Positions 1 through 11,840 are shown, counted from the first letter of the stretch. The stretch: DNA of 64,000 nt from Ilyonectria destructans (GCA_020740775.1 JAHEWK010000001.1:124001-188000); one strand, 5' to 3'. Made by a program: numbers and translations. The notes: generated by a model from the letters alone, not told the origin.

Positions 1-595
1 CTCCTGGAAATATACTGAATAAAATAGACTAACTGTATCTTAAAGGTAAGAAATAGATAAAGTAGCTACAGAAGATAAAAGTAAAACTATAGTAGCTACT
101 TACCTATAGCAATAAATAATATATAAAATAGTATAACTATAAGTATATTACAGTAGATTTTAAGATTAGTAACTAGATATTAATCTTAATGAAAAATATT
201 AGGTTATAGTATTCTAGCTATAAATTAGCCGAAAAGTATATAGAGCTCTACCAGATTGAATATATTATTAGATATTATAAACTTACAGTAAGAGTCTATT
301 TCTCTTTATTAGTAAAATTTTATAATATCTTTAATATATTCAGCCTCAAGCTGTATATAAGCTGCTTCAATATATCTAAAGAGTCTATAGAATATCTATT
401 TATTACTAATAAAATATTTAAAGTTAAGAGAATTATAGACTATAATAGCTCTAAAAGGCAATAGTAATATCTAGTTAAATAGATTAAATATAAGAATAAA
501 AATAACAGCTGGATACTAGCTAAAGACTTTATAGATAATAGCTTATAGAAGGTATATAAATTACAATTAAAAAAGCAGTAAGTATACTAAAAAAT
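1..595 (+). mobile_element. 3' end of a RIP-degraded Ty3/gypsy chromovirus (chromodomain remnant)
   Basis: Reading the plus strand through stop codons gives the end of a gypsy polyprotein. A stretch ending in FSLKLYIS near 340-360 resembles the usual 'vFhvSLLkpY' just after the integrase. It is followed at about 417-553 by a chromodomain-like segment that starts FKVKRIIDY and contains YLVK and NSWILAKDFIDN. In-frame TAG/TAA codons fall where glutamine or tryptophan is expected, which fits RIP. The element enters from the left edge, so only its tail is present. No LTR could be delimited. The family assignment is by recall of chromovirus polyproteins. Confidence 0.6.
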
Positions 596-2400
596 TAATT
601 CTCCTCTTACTAAAGAGGGGTAGAGTATCTTACTAAATAGATATTAGTAGGTATCTTTATTCCTAAAGAGTATATATTAATTAGTTAGAATTCAGTAAAA
701 ATAAATAAAGAATAAAAACTAAAAGTTAACTGAAGTAGCAGATTATAAGCTGCTATCCTCCTGCAGATATAAATACTCTTTACTCCTCTATCTCCCTACT
801 ATTATTCTTATTATTATCCTTATTCTTATTACTACTTAGAATAATAAGATTCAGATAAAGTTTTAATATAATTATATTAGAGTCGGAAGATATACTAGCC
901 TTTATAAATAAGTTAGTTATAAGTATAAAAGCAGTAAGATAGAGATTTATCTAGTAGCAGATAGAAGTAATAAGCTTAGTAGCAGTATAACTAAAAAGAG
1001 CTAGAGAGTTAGTAATATTAACTATAATATAACAGTTATAAGCCTTAAGGGCCTAATAATACTGTTATATAGTAGCAGTAACCTTAGTAGCAGTATACTT
1101 AGCAGTAATACTACTTTTAGTCTTTATAGCCTATAAGGCTTAATGCCTATTAGAGAGCAGCTTAAAAATAGCCTTTTAGTAGGGGGTTAGCTAGTAATAT
1201 AAAATAGAAAGAAAGAATAATATATATATCCTCAGTAGCAGCAGTAGCAATATAATTAGCAGCAGTAATATAACAGGCAAGAGTAATATATACTTTAGGT
1301 ACTATTTTATATATCTTATTATATATAGTATAATAGGTATACTTCTTAAATATAGCTACTATAAAGATTAGATAGCAGCAGGATAAAGAAGAATTACTAG
1401 TAAAAAACTTATAAGAGCTTAAATTATAGATAATAGCTATAGAGGCTTAGGCGTCTATCTTAGAAGAAGCAGTATAGAGGTTAGTAAGATACTAGTAATA
1501 TAGTATTAAAAAAGAGTTAGTACTACAGTAAGTTAGCAGCTAGATTATATAATAGAAAGTGTTATTATCTATACAGTATTATTAGCAGCAGCTATCTTAA
1601 TAGCAGCAGTAGAAGTGGATATAGCTAGATACTGGTTAATTATTAGTATAATACCTATAGCAGCAGGGAATAAACTTAATATAGCAGCAGCAGAATTAGA
1701 TAACTGAAAATAAAAAATTGCTACTAATATATTAGCAGCAATTTAAGAGTGAGGCAGCAGTAAGTTACCAGCTGAGAAAGAATATATATATAATAATTTA
1801 AATAAGATTAAAGAAAGAAAAAAGAAAGATAACTATAATAGAGGTATAAGGTTTATATCCTTAGGCTTACAGCTGCTATAAATACTGCTAGTAATAGCTT
1901 TATATATAATATAATAGTATTGCCTATTATAGTTATAATAATATATTTAAAGATATTAAGGTTACCCAATTAGAACTATATAATAAGGGATAATAGAGAG
2001 CTATAATAGTATATAATAAAAGAGATAATAGTATAGAGATAATAGGCTAACAGCTAGAAATAGAGGTAAAGTTATTATAAGAGGACTATAAGATAAAAGT
2101 AATATTAAATAAGGTTGTTAAATATATATAGAGTGGCATCAGAAAGAGAGGGAATTCTATTAGGCCTAAAAGTAATAATAGGTAAAGATTCAGTATAGTA
2201 TTAGCTACTAAAGAGCTAATTATATATATAAGTACTAATAATACACTAGTAATATAGTAATAACTATTAATACCGGGATTAATCAGAGGAATAAAGAAGT
2301 AAAAATTAATCTTATTACTGTTAGACTTCTACCTTTAAATCTACAGTATAATAGTAGTATAACTCCAGCTTCCCTTACTTCTTCTATATTTAGGTTATTA
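596..2400. other. AT-rich RIP-type DNA, no readable gene
   Basis: This stretch is very AT-rich, with many agcag/ctgct runs between 900 and 1800 and almost no ATG. It probably holds the LTR and gag part of the chromovirus whose reverse transcriptase lies just downstream. A possible zinc-knuckle start (Cys-x-x-x-Cys) near 1870 is too weak to call. Confidence 0.5.
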
Positions 2401-4880
2401 TACTAACTACTTTTCTACTAACTTAAAACTAATTATAAAATCCCCTTAAAATAGAGTTTTAATAGTAAAAATAAAAAGCCTCTATAGAGGCCTCTATATA
2501 ATATATCCTAAGAGGAATTTATTATTTTCTATAGAACTCTTATAGAATTACTTAATAAGGAATTTATTTAAGCTAGTAGCTTACTAACTTCTACTTCTAT
2601 TTTTTTTATATAAAGTCTAATAGCAGCCTATAGTTCTATATAGATTATTAAGGCCTAAATATAATTATAAAAGAAAACTGATATCTATTACTATTAATTA
2701 ATAAGATTTTAAAATTCCTCTTAAAAGTAAAGTAGCTAATTAAGCTAGATATAATTACTACTTTTTATAAGGTATATATATAGAAGGAAGATAAGTAGAA
2801 AATAGCCTTTTAAATATAATATAGCCTTTATAAATAGCTAGTTATATTCTTTAGTCTTATAGAAGCTTTAGTAACCTTCTAATAATATATTAACTATATA
2901 TTATAAGACTATTTAAATAAGTTTTACTCTATCTATATTAATAATATTTTTATCTACTTAAATAGCTTCTTAATAGACTATAGAAAAAAGGTAAAATTAG
3001 TTCTTTAAAAACTATAGAATATTAATTTTTAAGTTAAGATTAATAAGTATAAATTTAAAATTATAAGTATTAAATATCTAGATCTTATTATTAAGATTAA
3101 AAGAGAAATTAAAGTAAATTTAAAGAAGGTAAAAATAATCTAGCTATAATAGCTTTCTTATTTAATTATATTAAAAACTGTAAATATATAACTTTATAAC
3201 TACTTTACAGTTTAAGCTTTAAGTTTTAAGCTTAAAAGTATAGCTTAAAAAATCCTATAAAAATCTAATAATAATATACTAAAATACAGTATTAAAAATA
3301 TAATTAGTACTGTATAACTAATTAGCCTGAATCAGCTTATTAATCTATTTGTACTTTAAAATCTATTAATTTTAAATTATCCGCTATTTGGAATTAAAAT
3401 TACCTAATAGAGAAAGTACTTATAAGGATAAATATAATACTATAAGAAAGCTGTATTTTAGGGCTTTCTAATAGTATATATATTGTTCTGATATAATAGC
3501 TAGATTTTAAGTAATTTATCTATAAAAGACTAAAGACTCTTAGGTAAATTAAAACTTAGATTTTTAATATTATACAATATATAATACACTATTATTATAC
3601 TATCTTATACTATTACCTCTTATCTTACTATACTCTTTACTATTATATCCTTTATAAGGATATTTCTTTTATTATTATATTACTTTATTCTACTGCTATA
3701 TAACCTCTAATAATTATAATATATATAGAAGAGGGTATATCTAGAGGTAGATAAAAAAGAAATTCTTAAAGCTACTATTAATTTCTAAGAAACTATATAA
3801 TTATCTTATAATAGACTTTATTATAAATTTTCTACTAACTGATAAAAAAGCAGTAAGATATCTATAGATTATTTAAAATTAACTTATAAAAGCTATAATA
3901 CTAAAGGTAATAAATAGTATAAAAGTAAAAGTATATATACTGTAATTTCTTAGCTGCTATTTTTAGTTTTATATAATATCTCAGTTTATTATAAATAATA
4001 AAAAAATAATTAAATTAATAAGTTTTAATAATAATTCTATAAATTAATAGATATTTAATAGTAATTAAATACTGCTTACTATTCTTAAATAGATAGCAGG
4101 CTAAAGAGAATTAACTAAAAGATTAAAGTCTATTTATAAATTTATATTTTATATCTTTAAATAAATTAAAAAAACTGATTACTAATAGTATAATTAGTAT
4201 TAAATAACTATAAGAGTATAGTAATTAAAATAAGCTCTTTTTATATATAATATAGCTATAATATAGATTCTTTTATAGTAATTAAAAAAATAGAAAAGCT
4301 AGTAGATAATATTATAGTAGTAATAGATAAATTAATAGAAAGAGTATATAAAGTTACTAAGTATATTTAAGTAGTAATATAGCTATATAGTAAAAAAATA
4401 AAAATATAATAAATATATAGTAATATCTCTTTAAGAAATTTAAAATAGAAAATAAAATATAGCTAGTAATAAATAACTATTACTTACTGAGATTTTATAA
4501 GAAGTTTAATTAGCTATATTATAAATATATAGTAATAAAGATTTTAAGTTTTTATATTATAAAGCTTAATATACTAAAAGTAATATATCTATAATTTTAT
4601 ATTAACTTACTATATAGAGTACTAAAAAACTCTACTTTAAAATAATAATAAGATAACTTTTAACCTCTATTAATTTAAAATAATAAAAGCAGGAATAAAT
4701 AGAAAATTAAGAAGATTTTATATATAAGAATTAAGCAGTAAGATTACAGTAAGAAATAGAAGTATCTAATATAATAGTAAGGTTATATAAGTCTAATATA
4801 GAAGTTAGTAGTAATATTAGCTGATACTATAGTATTAGAATACTTTAAAGAATATTATAAGTTAATTTTAATAGCAGATA
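2400..4880 (+). mobile_element. RIP-degraded Ty3/gypsy retrotransposon pol (reverse transcriptase to chromodomain)
   Basis: The plus strand read through stops matches the gypsy reverse transcriptase order. Near 2479 it reads RPLYNIS-stop-EE, where intact copies have a 'gPlYrlS.eEl' block. At 2934-2945 the catalytic YxDD box reads Y-I-N-N, because both GAT codons have become AAT. Around 4420-4880 the frame has an integrase tail and a weak chromodomain-like stretch. Nearly every expected Gln or Trp codon is a stop. The element is dead. Its ends are approximate because I could not define LTRs. The degraded copy upstream has the same orientation and class. Confidence 0.65.
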
Positions 4881-6950
4881 GACTGTAAAAAAGCTTTAAG
4901 ATACCAGTAAGATACTAATAAGATACTAATAAACTGCTAGAGATTAAAAAGAAAGATAATATTACAGATTAAAGCTTAAGCTTAAATTTTAGCTTTATTG
5001 GAATTTAAATAACTAAAAAGTAAAATAACTTATTAGTAAAGTAATAGTAAAGCCCGGATTTTATTTATATCTTTATCTATTTTATTTTAGTAACTATATT
5101 ACTATTTAATAGTAAAAAAAGGAGTTTTTTTTTCTTTTTTTTCTTTTTTTCTTAGCTTTAATTAGATAATATTATAGTAGTAGCCTATTAAATAAACTTC
5201 TATTTAGCTCTTTATAATTAGCAGAATTTAAATTCTATTATATACTTTATACTTATTAATATATTATAATAATTTTATATAGTATTTATCTCTTTTCTTT
5301 TTAATACTCTATATTACTATACTGAGTAGAGGCTGATATAGTATTTATATATCTGAAATAATAAAGTGTATTTTACAGTTCAGCTTATATTTATTATTTA
5401 TATTTTAATATCTATAGGTTTATAAATATAGAACTGTATATAGCTAAATTAAAGTGTAATTAAAATTATAATTCTTTTAAGCTATAGCTATAATAAGCTT
5501 AATCTTACCTTAGGTATTAAGTATCTAATAATAAGATAGTAACTTTAAGTTATATAGATAATTCTTAACTGTCTATCTTACTATAAGCTAATTACGCTAT
5601 AAGCTAGAAGAGGCTTATTAATATAGTAACTTTATTAAGAAGTAGGCTAAGGTAATAATACTATTTTATTACTGATTTTAGTTAATATCTATTTTTTATA
5701 ATTAGTGTAACTTAATATAGTTACTAACAGAAGAAATTTAATATTACTTAAGAGTTAACTAGCTTTTATAGATAGCTATATTTAGTAACTTTAAGATTCT
5801 TTACTACTTAGCAGTATATAAATCTTAATTAGCTTTTATTTACTTAAAGTATAGTTATATTATATAATTATCTCCTGCTATACTCTAGTTACTAATAGAG
5901 CTATATTTATTAATAATTTCAGGCTTATTACAGCTAATTATATTATTAATTTAATTTTACTTTTTAGCTACTATTTTAGTTTTTCTATTAATAAGTTAGA
6001 GCTTTTCAGTCTTTAGGGATAAAGATTATTTAATTAGATACTTATAGCTATTAAAGCTAGAATTAACAGCTCTTTTTAACAGAAAATACTATATTGAGTA
6101 GAAATTAGTAGCCTGACCTATTAGAACTATAAATTTAAAAGGTCTTATATAAGATCTATAGCAGTATTATTATTCTTTTAGTATCTTATTTAATTAATAG
6201 TCTTTTAGCCCGTTTTTTTTTAGATCTCTTAGAGATCTATTTAATTAAATAGAATCAGCTGAGAAAGTTATTAATTTCACTCAGTTAAGCTATTTATTCT
6301 GATTTTAATTCTGACTCTATTCGATCTTTCTATTATAATACTACTGCAGTTATTATAGCTCTGCCTCTAAATGGGTTATATATTCTTAGTGTTCTCTACT
6401 TACTCCCTCACTTATTAATAGACTTTTTTCTTTTATATAGTATCTTTAAAAAAACCTCTTTAGCCAGTACTAATATTTTAAAATTATAAAAATATCAGTA
6501 ACTGACTCTGGAGTTAGTTAATATTTTATCTTATAGTTAGTCTATAAGTCGGAAAGATAAGCTAGCTAGTTTTATCTTCTCTTACTAGAGTCTAGATACT
6601 TTTACCAATATATAGCTAATAGTTATTTTATTTTTAAGAGGTTAAAAGTACAGAGGGTGCTATATTAGAATAAGGCTATTATCTGCCTGAATATTACTCT
6701 CTTTTATAACAGGATAGTCTCTTAAAAGAACTATATCAGTAAAGGTAGTAGTTTTTATATTGGTAGCTTAATAAACAATTAACGCTAAGCAGTTATAAAT
6801 AAAATTATTATCGTCGTTATCCTCCTCCTTCTGCTTATCTTTATATCCAACTTCTTTACTACCAGTATTACTCTCACTATTATCCTCGCTATTGCTATTA
6901 TTACTATTTTCGTTATCTGATATCCGGATTGAGTTCCTTAGGCTGAGTTA
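4880..6950. other. AT-rich repeat block without recognisable frame
   Basis: Heavily AT-rich DNA with homopolymer T runs near 5125-5155. The base composition relaxes gradually after about 6200. On the minus strand 6810-6920 encodes an Asn/Ser/Glu/Asp-rich stretch like the acidic linkers of transposon proteins elsewhere in this window. No family could be named. Confidence 0.45.
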
Positions 6951-7620
6951 GAAGACTTTTCTTAAGCTTGTTAAAATAGTAAATTCAAGGACTGATACTA
7001 CATACTCCTAGTTTCGCCAAATACACATCTCTATTCCCTGTCGGACTCTGCATGGCGCCTGAGGGGCCCACAACCGGTCAAACTTTCATCCTCGGAAGGA
7101 TAAGTGGCGTCCCTGCAGCTAAATACTTAGCCTTAACCGAGATCTATGGGATCCGGGGGCGAGGAGCGAAGTAGGAGCTCGGAGGCAAGATGAAATTCGT
7201 CAGAGTCACTTCTGTAATCACAGCTATAGAGAGATACAGCACGGCTCATCTTTCGAACAACCACATGCTTACTCAAACTCGCTCAGGGATGCTTAGGGGA
7301 TGCTCAGGAGATCTCATGCGCTTAGCAGGAGGCAATCTTAGCAACGAAGTTTCAACCGCAAGATTGGGAATGCACTAGTCTGTTCCAACTCGAAAGCATC
7401 ATCCACTCGAGATTGACATTTAGAACCAAACGTGAGGAAGTGACATGGACAGCCTGAACGTGGCACATGCGCTGACCAAAATAGCCCGTTACTGTCTGTC
7501 ACACTGAGTGGATAGGATCAGGATGATGATGATGAAAGCTCTTGATTTTCTATCTAACGAAGGGCTAGGGATCGGTCTTATAGATGAAGATGAGGGCGGC
7601 CTCCGGCAGCCTCCGGGCCC

Positions 7621-7690
7621 GAGGTCCGGAGGTCTGAGACCGGAGGACCCACCTGCCGGGGGTCTGAGACCCGGTCCGGACCGGATTCCT
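7621..7690. repeat. GC-rich cluster of overlapping palindromes
   Basis: Contains GGTCTGAGACC twice (near 7631 and 7661) and CCGGTCCGGACCGG at the end, with related CCGGAGG units between them. It could fold into several hairpins. It lies in an otherwise ordinary stretch; origin unknown. Confidence 0.6.
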
Positions 7691-7775
7691 AGCAGCCGGT
7701 CTGGAAGCTGTTCCAGGCGTCGTACGATGATCCCAAAATGTGACACTGTCTATAAAGCGAGACCTGAATTTGGGA

Positions 7776-7797
7776 AGTATTGTGTTAACACAATACT
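7776..7797. repeat. 22-bp perfect palindrome
   Basis: The half-site AGTATTGTGTT is followed at once by its exact reverse complement, with no spacer. Flanks extend the symmetry loosely to GAATT/AATTC about 8 to 13 bases further out on either side. It could be a head-to-head repeat junction or a protein-binding site. Confidence 0.75.
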
Positions 7798-7991
7798 GTG
7801 CGCTCCCTGAATTCAAATGTCCAATATTATTTCTTTCAGGCATTCTAGATGGCAATGGCGATGGCGAAGCCAATGCCACCTTTGCGTATGTTGACGTAGA
7901 GTAGCTGTGACCAGCAATATTCACCACCTAGCTGAAGATTCACGTTTTCCCTCGGCTATCTGAAGCGGCTGACGCTGATTTTGTTCTTGAA

Positions 7992-8006
7992 AAATATATG
8001 CCTACC
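7992..8006 (+). repeat. Left target-site duplication of the SINE
   Basis: The 15-mer aaatatatgcctacc occurs here and again at 8555-8569, on the two sides of the tRNA-headed repeat. The exact match at both borders is what a retroposition target-site duplication should look like. Confidence 0.75.
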
Positions 8007-8554
8007 CTGGGGCTCAGTGGTTGCTTGGGACCTTTTCTTGAGAGGTTGTTGGTTCGAATCCAGCCCAGGTCACAATTTTTGTAATTGTGCTGTGACTACT
8101 AGCTTCGTCCCCTAGTAGAAAAGTCTGCCTATACAAGAATTGAACCCGAGGATCCGACTCGCTAACCGGACCTAAGATAACAAGCTAGTCGGTCCCTAGC
8201 TTGCCCTTAGGAGTGGACAGGCCAATCCACTATAAGAGGCTAATTATAGCGCATCTTCCTGCGCTCAATAAATAGGTACCCTCCATCTGCCCAGAGGAAT
8301 AGAAAGGTCGGAAAAACAGAAGGTTGCGGCGGAAATAGCGAGGAATAGCCCGAGGTTGCAGGTATCAGTTGCAGACTTGTTGTAGCAATAAATGCTCTAC
8401 AGTGACCCAATAGGTACATAGAGTGGTCGAGCTAGAAGGGAGGGGTAGGGTTTTCATCCAATGTTTAGGCACAAGGTTTTCCCCTATCCAACAAATCAGC
8501 AGGAGTTCTATAGGCCTTGATAAAGGTAAAATAGCGTATACTGAATAAATAAAT
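8007..8554 (+). mobile_element. tRNA-derived SINE, about 550 bp
   Basis: The element starts with a tRNA-like head: acceptor-like CCTGGG pairs with CCCAGG at 8064-8069, an A box (gctcagtggtt) lies at 8012-8022, a B box (ggttcgaatcc) at 8051-8061, and a possible anticodon loop reads TTCTTGA. A tRNA-unrelated body of about 470 bp follows. The 3' end is a short AATA repeat (about 8543-8558), and a 15-bp direct repeat borders both sides. Head, tail and target duplication together define a tRNA-derived SINE moved by a LINE partner. The sharp target duplication suggests a relatively recent insertion. I do not recognise the named family. Confidence 0.72.
8012..8061 (+). promoter_or_regulatory. Internal RNA polymerase III promoter (A and B boxes)
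   Basis: The A box is at 8012-8022 and the B box at 8051-8061; the B box matches GGTTCGANTCC exactly. The spacing is that of tRNA genes without intron. They would drive transcription of the SINE. Confidence 0.65.
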
Positions 8555-8569
8555 AAATATATGCCTACC
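8555..8569 (+). repeat. Right target-site duplication of the SINE
   Basis: Second exact copy of the 15-mer aaatatatgcctacc, directly after the AATA-type tail. Confidence 0.75.
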
Positions 8570-9052
8570 GCAGTTAGTCTACAGGACTTGAGGTCCCTAC
8601 TCACCCAAGACGCACAACGCCACCGACTAGGAGAGACGAAGGTTGGAAAATGAATAGACAAATAAGGACTTGAGCTCGGCGGCACAATAACTTCATATTT
8701 GAGAGGTACCGGACTTCGCATAATCATACCTGTTGCAGAGAGCTTCGGTGACGATTCTCCTCGATCAATCTCTACATTCCTACTGGCGATGATACTGAAT
8801 GACGCTCGAGTTACTACTCCCTATGGTAAAAGCCGAACGTGTGGGGAGTCTAGCTTCCACTCGGCATCATGGGTCGCGACTAACATTTTAGCGTCACCCT
8901 AGCCCTCATCAGAATACGAGTATTCAAGAATACGCGTGTTCCAGCACAGCCCCCCGGAAAAGTCAGTTGAATACGAGTATCGTCTTAAAAGCGGTCATGG
9001 AACATTCATTCCCCAATCCTAGATTCCCATTCACACACACAGTCTTTCTCCC
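8570..9052. other. Upstream region of the Zn2Cys6 gene at 9053
   Basis: Ordinary composition with no gene seen. A repeated motif aatacgagtat occurs at about 8912 and 8970, just upstream of the regulator start. Its role is unknown. Confidence 0.4.
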
Positions 9053-10312
9053 ATGTCGTCCAACAGCAGCTACAAACCGGCCCAGGATCCGGTTCTCAAG
9101 CCCCGTCGCTCGCACCGCAAGTCTCGAAATGGCTGCCGCGTCTGCAAGAGCCGCCACATGAAGTGCGATGAGACGCGCCCCGCTTGCATCAATTGCTCTG
9201 TGGCTGGTCGTCATTGTGAGTACAAGTCTGTGACTTCGTCGGGACCAAAGATATCTAGCAAGTCGGATGGCTTCTTGGTTCCCAGCCCCGTTAGCCACGT
9301 TTCCCATCCATCGCCGGCATCAGTCGCCACCACTGTATCCTCGCCTTCCCATCGCCAACAACGTCCAGAAGTGTACAGTGGACCACCTATCCCTGTCCCC
9401 GATGGACCAAGCTTATTCACACTTGAGCATCTGGCCTTCTTCCATCATGCTCAGCATTACTTCGACGACGTCCCGATGTCTGAGGGATCTTCGGTCTACA
9501 CCGCCGCAGCAGTCATCGAATATGGGCTACAGGCCCCGTACTTGATGAATGAGCTACTCGCCATCGCAGCTCTCCACTTGAGCCACCTTAACCCCGAGCG
9601 GTTAGACTATCAGCAGCATGCCACCGCCTTACAGACGCGGGCGCTGTCATCATTCAACGACGCCAAGGAAGACGTGTCAGCCACCACCTGTATTCCCATG
9701 TTCATATTCTCGTCCCTGCTCGGACGTCATATTCTCCACGATACTTTGCGGAACAGACCTGATAATTTCGGCGTGTTCCTTGACCAGTTTATGGGGTACA
9801 TCTTTCTCCACCGCGGTGTATCTATCGTGACCAAGAAGTCGTGGAGCGTCATCAAGGAGTCAAAGCTAAAACCCATCATCTCCCGAATAGAAGATGCGTA
9901 TAATAGCGGAAGCGATGGCGCCGAGGAAGTGAACATTCTCTATGAAATGGTCAACGAGTCGCATCTAAGTGAGGCGTCCATTGAAACGTATCATCAAGCG
10001 ATACGAACTTTGCGAGGGTCTCTCAAGCTACATCGCACATTAACAGAAGGATGCCTTCAACCGTCTGAGGGACCTTGTACATTTTGCATCACTGTCAATG
10101 AGGACTATATCGACTACCTCAAACAGCGGCGACCGGAAGCGCTTGTGATTCTCGCATTCTACGCGACGATGCTGCATTGGAGCCGGGCTTTTTGGATATT
10201 TGGGGATGGAGGGCAGTATTTGATCCAGGCAATTACTGCCCATCTGGGATCTCATTGGCAACGTTGGTTGGTGTGGCCAAATTCAGTGCTGCACAGTGGA
10301 AGTCCTACTTAA
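9053..10312 (+). CDS. Zn2Cys6 transcription factor
   Basis: A single open frame of 419 residues. The zinc cluster lies at residues 28-55: CRVCKSRHMKCD then C-INC-SVAGRHC, with the six cysteines in the correct CX2CX6CX6CX2CX6C order and a basic lead (KSRNG). A Ser/Pro-rich linker (residues 60-115) is followed by a region beginning LFTLEHLAFFHHAQHYF, the pattern of fungal regulators with a DUF3468-type (UPC2-like) activation domain. It should bind DNA in the nucleus. No intron is needed. The first ATG with a good lead to the zinc cluster was used. The gene sits alone between the SINE and degraded repeats, so no target pathway can be inferred. An odd point is its GC-normal, undamaged frame between damaged repeats. 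Confidence 0.85.
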   Translation: MSSNSSYKPAQDPVLKPRRSHRKSRNGCRVCKSRHMKCDETRPACINCSVAGRHCEYKSVTSSGPKISSKSDGFLVPSPVSHVSHPSPASVATTVSSPSHRQQRPEVYSGPPIPVPDGPSLFTLEHLAFFHHAQHYFDDVPMSEGSSVYTAAAVIEYGLQAPYLMNELLAIAALHLSHLNPERLDYQQHATALQTRALSSFNDAKEDVSATTCIPMFIFSSLLGRHILHDTLRNRPDNFGVFLDQFMGYIFLHRGVSIVTKKSWSVIKESKLKPIISRIEDAYNSGSDGAEEVNILYEMVNESHLSEASIETYHQAIRTLRGSLKLHRTLTEGCLQPSEGPCTFCITVNEDYIDYLKQRRPEALVILAFYATMLHWSRAFWIFGDGGQYLIQAITAHLGSHWQRWLVWPNSVLHSGSPT

Positions 10313-11840
10313 AATTAAATCGATGTAGAATAACGAAGTGAACCCCAAAAAAATTACTTGATTGGATACAAAAGGAAAGGGAGAATTTTCCGTTCTAGAA
10401 CTCTCCGTCTATCGACATTAATAGGAAATAGCTCAGTGCGTGTGGCATTTCTCTATCCACCCCTCCTCTCCTACCTGCAATCTGTAAGAGAATTCTTCGA
10501 AGAGGTCTACTCAGGAATGTCCAGAGGGAAATCAGCACTTAGGTTTTGAAGGCCACAACTAATTTTCATAGTCTAATACAGTTCTAACATATGATTTACT
10601 GCCTAAGGAAGGTAATAAAGACGAAATCTCATTATTTTAAGATCTGTATTACTGTTGTGGCATGCTGCTGAAGTTGACAACTGGTGGAGCGTTATATTTC
10701 CTATTACAGAATAGTCCAATTCGCGGATTAAACATTACATTTCCTAATATGGTTAGTGTATTTGAAGTAGCGAAGTTTAGCCGCACTACCCTGTTATTGA
10801 TTGAGAGCTTGGAGCCTGCTGAGAAACAAGTTGCCAAGGCAAAGAAGCCTACCGCTTGCTAATCTAAAAGGAGAAAAAAAGGGAAAAAGTCACCAGAGAT
10901 TAAGAATAGCATTTTTAATCAGTTTTTCAAATTAATTTGCAATTTGCAGCTGTCTTGGTTAGAAATTTGATGTGTTGCTAGCCGTACCTTCCGAAAGTCA
11001 AGTGGGGTGCGTGGAGTTGGGGGGCGCGCTTCGGAGTTCCGGTGGATTACCTTAGGTTGTCGGGAAGCTCGAAGAGTGCTTGTAAGTGCTCGCCAAAAGT
11101 TTCAGCTTCTGGTCCACGTCGGCTCCCGAGGCTAAATCCCCACAGGCAATTGTTCCAATTTGGGTAAGGATCAGAACACCATCTGTTGATCCGAACCTGA
11201 TCAAGCATTCATCTACTATGTAGTACTCCGCGATATATGATAGGGTGGCTCAGTCTGGCGAGTACCCTTCAGCTCCCCGTGTACTTGCTTCGGCTCCCTG
11301 TGTATCTAGCTCAATTAGGAATAGTATGACATGGGTCCTAACCGCCTGCCGAATAAGAGATCTTGCTTACAACTTCAATTTCCCAATTGGGAAATGCTAA
11401 CAGACTACGTGATATCCTTAATTGAAGATTTCAACAACTATACTATTACTCGAAGACGATGCGTTGCTCGTACGGAAGCCTACCCCCCTTAACCCGATGC
11501 TGACATCTCTGACATTTTAGCTGACTTTCCTTATAGCCCTCTACAACTATAGTATCTGCCTCTAATACAGAGTTCTGTAAGAAAGATCCAGGACTGTTAG
11601 TCTCAATTAAAGAGAGCAAGTCCCTAACAGGAGGCTGACTTCTGGCTGGAGGGAAATAACACGGATACTCTCTTAGTCCGGGATAAGATCCTTGTTGAGA
11701 TGACTGTAGGGAACTAAGGCACTTAAATCCTGAGGGCAGCCTCTGTATCTCAATCTGTGATACATCTGATCGATAGACAGTCCGGGATTGTGTATTTGCT
11801 CGTGGAATAACGGGCTGTTATATCACACCTTATGTAGCTG
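10313..11840. other. Repeat-like intergenic DNA, nothing identified
   Basis: Mixed composition. A 66-codon open frame at 10662-10862 (Leu-rich, Lys-rich end) is unlike anything I know and was not called. No promoter or RNA gene is convincing. Confidence 0.4.

Larger units (their letters stand above)
6950..7990. other. Transition zone with GC-rich palindromes, no convincing gene
   Basis: Base composition returns to normal here. The only open frames are short and unlike known proteins. Notable structures are a GC-rich cluster of short palindromes at about 7590-7690 and a 22-bp perfect palindrome at 7776-7797, listed separately. Confidence 0.5.

Noticed and set aside
7190..7927. Several open frames of 60-120 codons on both strands
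   Set aside because: They overlap each other in conflicting frames, derive from GC-rich palindromes and have no protein-like pattern.
8005..8070. Functional tRNA-Lys(CTT) gene
   Set aside because: A/B boxes and a CTT-like anticodon loop are present, but the D arm is poor, the first acceptor pair is mismatched, and it is the head of a 550-bp repeat with target duplications, so it is a SINE head.
11230..11300. tRNA gene suggested by TGGCTCAGTCTGG
   Set aside because: It has an A-box-like start only. No GGTTCGANTCC box or acceptor pairing follows.
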